The notes under the pieces are model-generated. The model was given only the letters and a program-made list of their open reading frames with translations, was not told where the DNA came from and did not search any database. A stretch of DNA of 34,508 nucleotides from a virus, in IMG/VR virus record IMGVR_UViG_3300021479_000049, positions 1-34,508 of that record. One strand, 5' to 3'. The position numbers and the translations under genes were made by a program. This document shows, piece after piece, positions 24,987-31,058 of the stretch (the stretch's first letter is position 1; every line of letters starts with the position of its first letter).

Positions 24987-26021
24987 TTATTCAGTCTCGC
25001 CTTCCTCTTCAATCTCATCGCCCTCGTCTTCGAAGGCTTCAGCGTTGTCACCTTCAACTTGTTCGCCGTTCTCGGCGTCTTGGATTGCCTTCTCACGATC
25101 CTTCGCCGCCTTGTCGGCAGCAGCTTGCGCCTTCTTCGCTGCCGCTTCAAGTTTCTTTTGGCGAATTGCTTCAATGTCGGCGTCACGTTGGTTGAGCGCT
25201 TCGAGATCATTCTCCGCGATCACTGTGCGCAACGCATCCACAATGTTCGGCAACGCATCGTGCGTGATTGGATCGCGCGCCATATGTGTAGACGTCTCCG
25301 CCTTGCCGCGCATAGCACTCTCAACCAAGTTGAGCGCTTGAATAAGAACTGTTGCTCCCGTAGTAACCTTTTCCAACTTGTAGTCGAGCATTAGTTCTTT
25401 CATTTGATCGGCAGTGAGAGCAACGCCCTGCTGTTCAGGCTTGCACTGCGCGACCGCAACGGCATACAGCGAAGTATACGTAGACCGATACTTCACATGC
25501 GGGCCATACTCCTCAGACTTGACCAACTCTGCGTGCAAGTCTTTGGCGTCATCAAACACACGCAACGCATCGTCTTCATACTTCGTACCAAGGCGAATGA
25601 ACGCACGCACCTTGCTTAGTTGGGCAGAAGTGGAGTTCTTTTCGGCGCCCGTGACGCCAGTTGACGCTTTCTGGCTGGACTCCATGAAGGCTGTATAGAA
25701 GTCTGAAGCGTCCTGAGACTTGCCGGTCGCGGTGATTGTGCCATCAGCACCACCCCGAACAAGCACGCGTGCAAACGAAACGTGCGATCGCTTGCCCGCT
25801 CCGTCCTGTTCACCGAACTTTCGCGCCTCGGCAAGCAACGCTTTCTTGTCTTGTGAGCGGTTTGGGGGCACCTGATTTTGCGTTGGCTTGACCGGCGATT
25901 GTGCGGCAGGAGTAGGAGTGACTGGAATGCCGCCAGCGTTTACTGGAACTGTCGGTGCGGACGCAATATCGTCGAGCGCTTGTGCGTCGGCATCCTTAAG
26001 TTTTAGGGGTCGAATTGCCAT
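24987..26021 (-). CDS. Hypothetical protein with acidic tail
   Basis: 344 residues. Pro/Thr-rich N-terminal segment (to about residue 55), a middle helical domain (FYTAFMESSQKAS, SAQLSKVRAFIRLG, YEDDALRVFDDAKDLHAEL), then an Ala/Lys/Glu coiled coil (KKLEAAAKKAQAAADKAAKD) and a strongly acidic end (EDEGDEIEEEGETE). An acidic tail is common in ssDNA-binding proteins, but the fold is not recognised. It is the first sizeable gene of the leftward cluster, has its own promoter (26074-26101) and terminator, and may be highly expressed. Confidence 0.65.
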   Translation of the reverse strand: MAIRPLKLKDADAQALDDIASAPTVPVNAGGIPVTPTPAAQSPVKPTQNQVPPNRSQDKKALLAEARKFGEQDGAGKRSHVSFARVLVRGGADGTITATGKSQDASDFYTAFMESSQKASTGVTGAEKNSTSAQLSKVRAFIRLGTKYEDDALRVFDDAKDLHAELVKSEEYGPHVKYRSTYTSLYAVAVAQCKPEQQGVALTADQMKELMLDYKLEKVTTGATVLIQALNLVESAMRGKAETSTHMARDPITHDALPNIVDALRTVIAENDLEALNQRDADIEAIRQKKLEAAAKKAQAAADKAAKDREKAIQDAENGEQVEGDNAEAFEDEGDEIEEEGETE

Positions 26022-26073
26022 TTGGTTTACTCTCCGTGTTGGGTTTGGCGTGATTGCCTGATACCCGTTGCCT

Positions 26074-26101
26074 ATTTTACTCCTGTAGTAAGATTTGTCA
26101 A
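26074..26101 (-). promoter_or_regulatory. Promoter with palindromic operator between -35 and -10
   Basis: On the minus strand TTGACA (26101-26096), 16 bases, TAAAAT (26079-26074), about 50 bases upstream of the gene at 26021. The palindrome TTACTCCTGTAGTAA (26077-26091) lies exactly in the spacer and enters the -10, a typical operator position. Confidence 0.65.
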
Positions 26102-26596
26102 TAGGCTAATAGCGGCAGAGTGAGGGTTGCCGCAAATAAATTTGTCTACAGTGTTAACATGTAACATTTTCGGAAAATCAGTAAATGATGTCGCCTTAAT
26201 CGCCATACAACCTGAGTTTTGATTATTTCGGTTGTACACTTTTAACGATTATGAAACATGTTGTGTTCATTTATGTATTTGTTTTTATTATGTTTTTTGG
26301 CAAAAAAAAATAAACATGTTGTGCCCAAAACAGGGTAGGGGTCGGATGCGCTCACGCGTAGCGTATGCGCGTAAGAGCAAGGAAAAATTTTACTATAGGG
26401 TATATATATATATAAAATCATATTTAATAAGTATTATTAGAATAAACTTTCTTTTCACTGCCGTTACTTAGGCGCAACTTTAAAAGTAATACTTTATGTA
26501 GATTTATCAATGATATCAATGGGTTACGGGGAGGAACTAGTTTGTATGATTGTGTTCATTTTGCTAACCAGAAGAGTATAGCACGATTTCTGTAAA
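26102..26596. other. AT-rich intergenic region, candidate control or origin DNA
   Basis: No convincing gene. It holds ACATTTTCGGAAAATCAGTAAATG-like dyad sequence (26164-26187), a degenerate TACAACC operator (26206-26236), homopolymer-rich DNA (26271-26312), a GC patch with repeated CGCGTA/GCGC words (26346-26371), an ACTATAGGG element (26383-26400) followed by a TA run (26401-26413), and an ATTTCTG-TAAAT-CAGAAAT hairpin near 26586-26604. Very AT-rich DNA flanked by dyads fits a replication origin or promoter hub, by inference only. Confidence 0.4.
26206..26236 (+). promoter_or_regulatory. Degenerate copy of the TACAACC/GGTTGTA operator
   Basis: TACAACC (26206-26212) and GGTTGTA (26230-26236) are the same half-sites as in promoters A, B and C, here 24 bases apart instead of 29. 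The matching -35 and -10 would be TTGATT (26219-26224) and TTAACG (26242-26247), both poor. It may be a binding site without promoter activity. Confidence 0.4.
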
Positions 26597-26779
26597 TCAG
26601 AAATGTTTACGAAAACGATTGCGCTGTTCCTGCCTTGCGGCAGAAAGCATTGGCCGGTCGAGTTGAACTTGTTTTTTGAACGCGATTTGGTTAGCACGCA
26701 GGTAGGGTTTTTGTGTTATACATTGGGATTTGAGTTTTTCGTGTTTTGGCGCAAGTGCGCGATTGGCGCTGGATGACAT
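26597..26779 (-). CDS. Small basic protein (60 residues)
   Basis: From the ATG at 26779 (MSSSANRALAPKHEKLKSQ... ending RQEQRNRFRKHF), two bases after the stop of the upstream small gene, with GAAAGG 8 bases before. Very basic, Gln- and Arg-rich. It could bind nucleic acid. It is the gene nearest the AT-rich region on this strand. Function unknown. Confidence 0.5.
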   Translation of the reverse strand: MSSSANRALAPKHEKLKSQCITQKPYLRANQIAFKKQVQLDRPMLSAARQEQRNRFRKHF

Positions 26780-26780
26780 A

Positions 26781-26876
26781 TTAGTGAACCTTTCGTTTGC
26801 GTGAGATAAAGAACGAAAAGCCAAATCGCCCGATACGGACGAAATGTAACCCGCCAATTTTTTTGTATTGGAACAT
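26781..26876 (-). CDS. Very small basic protein (31 residues)
   Basis: ATG at 26876 follows AGGAGTAAAAA, the right half of a dispersed palindrome. The product reads MFQYKKIGGLHFVRIGRFGF then SFFISRKRKVH, with a compact aromatic and basic pattern like tiny proteins I recall from other phages (a memory match only). It ends two bases before the next start, forming a two-gene unit. Confidence 0.5.
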   Translation of the reverse strand: MFQYKKIGGLHFVRIGRFGFSFFISRKRKVH

Positions 26877-26894
26877 TTTTTACTCCTGTAGTAA

Positions 26895-26918
26895 ACAAGT
26901 CCAATATATTGGACTTGT
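26895..26918. promoter_or_regulatory. 24-bp perfect palindrome
   Basis: Half-site ACAAGTCCAATA followed directly by its exact complement TATTGGACTTGT, just upstream of the gene at 26781-26876 and next to a dispersed palindrome (26880-26894). The lack of a loop argues for a dimeric protein site rather than a hairpin. Confidence 0.6.
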
Positions 26919-26945
26919 CATTGGGGTAATAACGTAAAACAAGCT

Positions 26946-26966
26946 TGCGGGGATTGCTAGTCCCCG
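26946..26966 (-). terminator. GC hairpin at the edge of the GC-rich region
   Basis: GCGGGGA (26946-26952), 7-base loop, TCCCCGC (26960-26966). On the minus strand it is followed by AAGCTTGTTTT, so it could end a leftward transcript covering 27000-27400. Confidence 0.45.
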
Positions 26967-27423
26967 CCAACTCCACAATAGGAAGTTATTAGCTTGTCAC
27001 GGTTTAGGCATTGAACCGTGAACCGTCTCTTAGAACTTACTCTAAGAGTAACCCTCTTGAATAGCAGGGAGGGCCGCGTACACGCGGGTATCACCTGTGA
27101 GGGTATCAGGCACGGACGCAACTGTGCGCCAAGTAGGCCGTAACGCGCGGGCTTCGCCATATCGCCCTTGAACGCGGGTCCGCTGGATTAACGACGGGAC
27201 ACGTCAGACCATGATATCCCACCGACGGGAAAGGCAACTCCCGCAACATTCGACTGCCCGATTACCTCCTTTCATCTTCCTAGCCTATCCACGGGGAGCA
27301 ACTCCGGGAGTAAGGCTCAGAGCTTTGGACATCCGGCGCCCCATGATGGACAAGGCCAGGGGTAAGCCTGGGCGCGTTTAGGTACTCTGAAAATACCTAA
27401 AACCCAAAAATCAACCCAGCCAT
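26967..27423. other. GC-rich, hairpin-dense non-coding region (candidate structured RNA)
   Basis: No good gene is seen. The region contrasts with the AT-rich DNA to its left. It contains several short hairpins: CACGGTT/AACCGTG (about 26998-27020), GGC-TTC-GCC, CGGGA/TCCCG near 27228-27245, CCAGG/CCTGG near 27355-27372, and TTTAGGTA/TACCTAAA (27377-27401). It also has the near-direct repeat GGGTATCA twice, and two dispersed palindromes (27037-27051, 27300-27313). A structured RNA is possible. I do not recognise RNase P, tmRNA or tRNA. Confidence 0.35.
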
Positions 27424-27522
27424 TCACCATCGTACCCTTTTAGCAAAACTAATATAAAGTGCCACGAAAATCAAGAAAACAATAAAACCACCAAGCGCTA
27501 TCCATCCCAAGATTACCCACAT
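27424..27522 (-). CDS. Tiny single-span membrane protein (32 residues)
   Basis: ATG at 27522 has the textbook ribosome site TAAGGAGGT 5 bases upstream, which overlaps the stop of the coiled-coil gene. The product starts MWVILGWIALGGFIVFLIFV and ends ISFAKRVRW: one membrane helix with a positive C-terminal end. It probably acts with the coiled-coil protein at the inner membrane, by inference from coupling. Confidence 0.65.
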   Translation of the reverse strand: MWVILGWIALGGFIVFLIFVALYISFAKRVRW

Positions 27523-27523
27523 A

Positions 27524-27880
27524 TCAAACCTCCTTACCTTCCAACACCCCCACTCTTTCCTCCAACCGTCTAAGCACATTCACCAGCGCCTGCACCCTCT
27601 CACTCACCCCACTCATCTCTGCCGTCATTTTAACGTGAAAACCCCTAAGCTCTAATCCAATCTCCTTTAATTCCTTCGCCCCCTCCGCTGCCTCCCCAAT
27701 CTTCTCCCTTAACTCCTTCAATAGCTCCACTGCCGCCTTCTCCCGCTTTTCAAGTTCTTCCAAACGCTGGTCAACGGTCGCGTTCCACACTTCATATTGG
27801 AAAGCGATATCACTCAACTCCTTATAATACTTCTTAGCGTCTTCCGCTCTCTTAGCTCTCACTGCCGCATTATCAACCAT
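27524..27880 (-). CDS. Coiled-coil protein of unknown function
   Basis: 118 residues, almost wholly heptad-like helix: KRAEDAKKYYKELSDI, DQRLEELEKREKAAVELLKE, then a second block VSERVQALVNVLRRLEERVG. Highly charged, no signal peptide. AGGAGTAGGAAAG precedes the ATG. The base composition of the minus-strand copy differs from the neighbours, with many AAG and GAG codons, hinting at separate origin. Confidence 0.7.
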   Translation of the reverse strand: MVDNAAVRAKRAEDAKKYYKELSDIAFQYEVWNATVDQRLEELEKREKAAVELLKELREKIGEAAEGAKELKEIGLELRGFHVKMTAEMSGVSERVQALVNVLRRLEERVGVLEGKEV

Positions 27881-28024
27881 CTTTCCTACTCCTGTATTAA
27901 GCCTTTAGTGCCCGGACTTGATCCGGGTATCAGACACATTTCCTGATAATCAGGAAATGTACTACATGTTAAACACGTTTAATGTTTTTCAGAAAACCTC
28001 ACTAAAAACGTGATCATTATTAAA
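27881..28024. promoter_or_regulatory. Divergent control segment with 25-bp palindrome
   Basis: Between the leftward coiled-coil gene and promoter C. It holds CCCGG/CCGGG (27911-27927), and the palindrome ACATTTCCTGAT-A-ATCAGGAAATGT (27936-27960), whose halves resemble the ATTTCTG/CAGAAAT dyads at 26164-26187 and 26586-26604. A palindrome variant CTACTCCTGTATTAA is at 27886-27900. No clear leftward -35/-10 pair was found. Confidence 0.5.
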
Positions 28025-28040
28025 TACAACCTGTGGTTGC

Positions 28041-28069
28041 TTGACAGGGGTCAGGTTGTATGCTATACT
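28041..28069 (+). promoter_or_regulatory. Strong sigma70-type promoter C with CAACC-type operator (packaging block)
   Basis: TTGACA (28041-28046), 17 bases, TATACT (28064-28069). The upstream dyad CAACCTGTGGTTG (28027-28039) touches the -35, and CAGGTTGTA (28052-28060) lies in the spacer. Same design as promoters A and B but reading rightward into TerL and portal. Transcription would start near 28076. Confidence 0.85.
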
Positions 28070-28145
28070 AATAATCGGGTTATACTGACACGCTGTAAAG
28101 ATTTGTCAAGGATTTATTTTCACCCTTACTACAGGAGTAACAATC

Positions 28146-28187
28146 ATGCACGCGAACACAAGTTTACGAAGTGTGAGCCACCAATGA
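28146..28187 (+). CDS. 13-residue leader peptide upstream of TerL
   Basis: ATG at 28146 has AGGAG (28133-28137), provided by a dispersed palindrome (28126-28140). It encodes MHANTSLRSVSHQ and stops at a TGA overlapping the TerL ATG (ATGA at 28184-28187). TerL itself has only a weak ribosome site, so reinitiation after this leader may set TerL level. Small and unproven, but the signals are all visible. Confidence 0.5.
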   Translation: MHANTSLRSVSHQ

Positions 28188-29698
28188 GACCCCACCAATA
28201 TATGGGAGTCACCAGGAGTTTTAATTATAAAGCTCCACCCACAATAACACGGTTCATGCAATCAAATTGTTTTGGGCGTCTTCTTTGTGGCCCCGTTGGG
28301 TCCGGTAAAACTACGGGTGCATTGGTAGACTTAACCCGAAGAATGAAAGAACAGATGGCAGCGTTTGAAGACCCGATACGTCCCAATAACCCAAGAAGGT
28401 TTACCCGTTATGCGATTATACGACAGACACTAAAACAGTTAAAAGACACAGTACTCAAAGACGCTCTATCGCGTTACGCCCTTATCGCTGATTGGCGGGT
28501 GTCTGAAAGTACTTTATACTTTAGGGAGGGCGATGTACATAGTGAGTGGTTATTTGTCCCCCTTGACGAACCTGAAGATAAAAAACGACTTCTCTCAACC
28601 AATCTCACTGCCGCTTATGTAAACGAGTGTATTGAAATCGACCTTGATCTCCTTAGTGACATTGCAGGACGTTGTGGACGATACCCTAATGAAGAACTTG
28701 GTGTGCCAACGTGGAAGGGGATCATCTGTGACACGAACATGCCAGTCGAGCAGTCGCCCTGGGCAAGGTTCATCAAAAAGGGGCTCATAGGCGAAATCCC
28801 TGAATGGGAGATATTTCGGCAACCAGGAGGGCGACATGCTGATGCAGAAAACTTAGAGCATCTCGAACAGACACCTGATACGGTGTTACTCCCAGAGTCA
28901 GATCCACGGCGTAGAGAGCAAGGAAGGAAATATTATGAACGACTCGTTGCAACAGGAACCACTGATTACGTACGTCGATACGTTGATGCAGAGTTTGGAC
29001 GCGATCCGGGTGGTTCAGCAGTGTTTGGAGAAAGCTTCAAATATGAGTTCCACGTTAGAGCAAGTCTTGTTCCTGTTGATGACCGAATGCTTATTATCGG
29101 GCAAGACTTTGGACGAAATCCTGGGGCAGTCATTACACAGCTTTCTAATCGAGGCCAATTACTCGTACTCAAGGAAGTCCCGTCTACCTCCATTGGACTT
29201 AACCAACACATTGAGGAAAGACTTAAGCCCGTTTTGGCAACGCCGCGCTTCGCAGGAAGACGATTCGTCGTCGTAGGCGACCCAGCGGGGATTGCTCGTA
29301 GTAGTTTGTTTGAGTTGAACGAGTTTAACCTTTTACACTCAAAAGGTCTACCCGCAGTCCCCGCACCCTCCAACGACATCTATCGCCGTCTTGCCGCTGT
29401 AGAGAATTTCTTTTTGGGGAACGTGCGGGGCGAGGGGAAAATACTCATCGACGAAGGTGAGTGCCCTGTACTCGTAGAGGGTCTACATGGAGCCTATCGG
29501 TTCCCTCGCAACAAGAATGACGTGGACCGTCCCCTGCCGGAAAAAGATACGCCTTGGTCGCACGTTCAGGACGCGCTGCAATATGCGTGCATGACGGCAG
29601 GGAGCACTGAGGCGTATTCGCAAGCTTACTCCCAGACCAAGCGGGCGCGTGACATCAAACCCCGCCGTGCTCGCTTTGACTCTAGAGCGTGGACTTAA
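28184..29698 (+). CDS. terL: Terminase large subunit
   Basis: 504 residues from the ATG at 28184; upstream in-frame starts (28010) would lie before promoter C. Walker A is GPVGSGKTT (36-44). A nuclease-half signature is IIGQDFGRNPGA, then VVVGDPAG, typical of the RNase H-like nuclease of large terminases. It cuts concatemers and pumps DNA through the portal. The portal gene follows after two genes. The start overlaps the stop of a 13-residue leader. A palindrome (28886-28900) encodes LLPES. Confidence 0.9.
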   Translation: MRPHQYMGVTRSFNYKAPPTITRFMQSNCFGRLLCGPVGSGKTTGALVDLTRRMKEQMAAFEDPIRPNNPRRFTRYAIIRQTLKQLKDTVLKDALSRYALIADWRVSESTLYFREGDVHSEWLFVPLDEPEDKKRLLSTNLTAAYVNECIEIDLDLLSDIAGRCGRYPNEELGVPTWKGIICDTNMPVEQSPWARFIKKGLIGEIPEWEIFRQPGGRHADAENLEHLEQTPDTVLLPESDPRRREQGRKYYERLVATGTTDYVRRYVDAEFGRDPGGSAVFGESFKYEFHVRASLVPVDDRMLIIGQDFGRNPGAVITQLSNRGQLLVLKEVPSTSIGLNQHIEERLKPVLATPRFAGRRFVVVGDPAGIARSSLFELNEFNLLHSKGLPAVPAPSNDIYRRLAAVENFFLGNVRGEGKILIDEGECPVLVEGLHGAYRFPRNKNDVDRPLPEKDTPWSHVQDALQYACMTAGSTEAYSQAYSQTKRARDIKPRRARFDSRAWT

Positions 29699-29762
29699 CA
29701 CGTTAACCCCTTCGGGGCCAATGGCGCGCGCAAAGCGCTGCACCCACTAAGAAAGAAAGATC

Positions 29763-30404
29763 ATGAAAGTAACAATTGAAGAAACACCAAAGAGCGCACA
29801 GGAGCTACAATGGGTGCGTAGGAGCAAACATAATCTTTTCGCACGAAGTGTTGATGGTGTACGCAAGTATCATATTATTGGTGAAGAGGATAGACATGGG
29901 ATAATAGGTTGGCGGCTAGCTTGGCGTGAAAAACAAGGCGAACCAACTAAAGATAGTGCTGGTACGTTTATGAACCAATGGGAGGTACAAGAAATTGCAC
30001 AACTCATTGAGAATGAACACGAAATAAACGAGGAAGAACTTGTTCAAATAGCGGCAGGGAATGCGGTTACTATTGGGGGTAACACTTGGAGATACTACGG
30101 GGTCCATGATAACAAGCGACTATGGATCGCCGTGGCACCTGATGAGCAAAGCGCCTACGTGGCCACATGTGACTATGATGATCCAAAGAGGCGATGGGTT
30201 GTAACAAAGCGTACTTGGACAACATCTCTTAAAGAAGATGGTATGCAGACCCTTGTAATAAATCGTGTTGGCACCTACAAAGACTTACAAACAGCCAAGC
30301 GTTCAGCGGGTGCTCTAACTCCCCCTTCTAATACTCAAAGTTCCTCAAACTCGTCATTAACGAAGACCGAAGACACTTCACCAAAAATATTACCCTCAGA
30401 GTAA
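29763..30404 (+). CDS. Hypothetical protein between TerL and portal
   Basis: 213 residues: mixed beta-like sequence (NLFARSVDGVRKYHIIGEED, GNTWRYYGVHDNKRLWIAVA) with a Ser/Thr/Asn-rich tail (PPSNTQSSSNSSLTKTEDTS). The ribosome site is weak (AAGAAAGAAAGATC). The last 70 bases overlap the opposing TerS-like gene, and the TAA stop is inside a dispersed palindrome (30390-30404). No family is recognised. Confidence 0.6.
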   Translation: MKVTIEETPKSAQELQWVRRSKHNLFARSVDGVRKYHIIGEEDRHGIIGWRLAWREKQGEPTKDSAGTFMNQWEVQEIAQLIENEHEINEEELVQIAAGNAVTIGGNTWRYYGVHDNKRLWIAVAPDEQSAYVATCDYDDPKRRWVVTKRTWTTSLKEDGMQTLVINRVGTYKDLQTAKRSAGALTPPSNTQSSSNSSLTKTEDTSPKILPSE

Positions 30405-30862
30405 AGTTCACCTTCGATCATGGGAGCGCCAATAGAAATATTATCTTGAGCGCCATCAGAGTATGTAATGTTCAAATTAAAAACATTACCCATTGACCCG
30501 CCACCTAGTGATCCCGCTGCTGGTTCCAGTGCGCCTAGCCCGGCTATTCTGGCTAACTCAGCTAAGGCTCTAACTTTCGCGCTAAGAGGCGCGTCGCTAC
30601 TGTCTCTTGCCGCTCTAAAAATATGTATCATTAATTCTTCAACTATTGCTGCTGCATTTGCTTTAACGCGTTTGGGGGTGTTATCTGCCCCCCTCCACTC
30701 AACTTTGCGCGCCGTCAGTGCCGCGTTAAAGCTAGGTATTGTTTTAAGGTAATCATATTCTTCTTGAGTTACTCCCGTGAGTTTTAATATTTCATCCTCT
30801 TCAAGGATATCTTTCGCCAATTCGTTGATCAGATTACGTATTTTTATTTCACTGAGGGTCAT
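30335..30862 (-). CDS. Terminase small subunit-like protein, opposite strand
   Basis: 175 residues. The N-terminal part reads like a helix-turn-helix (EILKLTGVTQEEYDYLKTIP), then helical packing segments (FNAALTARKVEWRGADNTPK, AKVRALAELARIAGLGALEP) as in the small terminases or DNA-packaging proteins of alphaproteobacterial phages. The C-terminus is Gly-rich and acidic. It faces against TerL and portal and overlaps the end of the preceding gene by 70 bases. Weak AAGGT ribosome site. Phased repeats lie just upstream (30872-30915). The TerS call is from general pattern only. Confidence 0.5.
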   Translation of the reverse strand: MTLSEIKIRNLINELAKDILEEDEILKLTGVTQEEYDYLKTIPSFNAALTARKVEWRGADNTPKRVKANAAAIVEELMIHIFRAARDSSDAPLSAKVRALAELARIAGLGALEPAAGSLGGGSMGNVFNLNITYSDGAQDNISIGAPMIEGELYSEGNIFGEVSSVFVNDEFEEL

Positions 30863-30871
30863 AAAAATACC

Positions 30872-30915
30872 TTATTTCTGCCACATTTCTGCCTTATTTT
30901 CGCCACAATTATCCC
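30872..30915. repeat. Four phased 11-bp repeats upstream of the TerS-like gene
   Basis: TTATTTCTGCC, ACATTTCTGCC, TTATTTTCGCC and ACAATTATCCC follow without gaps, one DNA turn each, and a CACAATTGTG palindrome comes right after (30918-30927). They begin 10 bases from the TerS-like start. Phased repeats like this suit oligomeric DNA-binding proteins such as small terminase. Confidence 0.5.
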
Positions 30916-30966
30916 GCACAATTGTGTCGATTTTAAGGCGGATTTGCTCTCCACCCTAAAATAAAT

Positions 30967-31004
30967 GGGGACCACCCATGTAGTTACTCCCATGAGTGGT
31001 CCCC
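30967..31004. terminator. Long perfect hairpin between TerS-like and portal genes
   Basis: GGGGACCAC (30967-30975) pairs with GTGGTCCCC (30996-31004), with an inner CATG/CATG stem and a 10-base loop containing part of a dispersed palindrome (TTACTCCCATGAGT, 30984-30997). Rightward it is followed by GCTTCTTTA. It could end TerL-side transcripts or shield portal mRNA. Confidence 0.5.
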
Positions 31005-31058
31005 GCTTCTTTACTCGATAGATATCGAGCGCTACCTCAAAGACGCTACTCGAATAGC

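Noticed and set aside
26232-26471. 79-residue rightward frame in the AT-rich region
   Set aside because: Runs of Lys, Ile, Tyr and Cys from AT-rich DNA, with no ribosome site.
26957-27160. 67-residue leftward frame in the GC island
   Set aside because: Odd composition, no ribosome site and dense hairpins. It looks like chance in GC-rich DNA.
26967-27423. tRNA or tmRNA gene
   Set aside because: No T-loop GGTTCGA-type sequence paired with an acceptor stem and CCA could be found on either strand.
28010-28183. Upstream extension of TerL to 28010
   Set aside because: It would start before promoter C, whose -10 is at 28064-28069, and lacks a ribosome site. The TerL start fits 28184.
29707-29717. 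CCCCTTCGGGG hairpin after TerL as a terminator
   Set aside because: Only a 4-bp stem and no U-tract follow.
30996-31058. GTG start for the portal at 30996
   Set aside because: It lies in the right arm of the 30967-31004 hairpin and encodes non-portal-like sequence. ATG 31059 is preferred.
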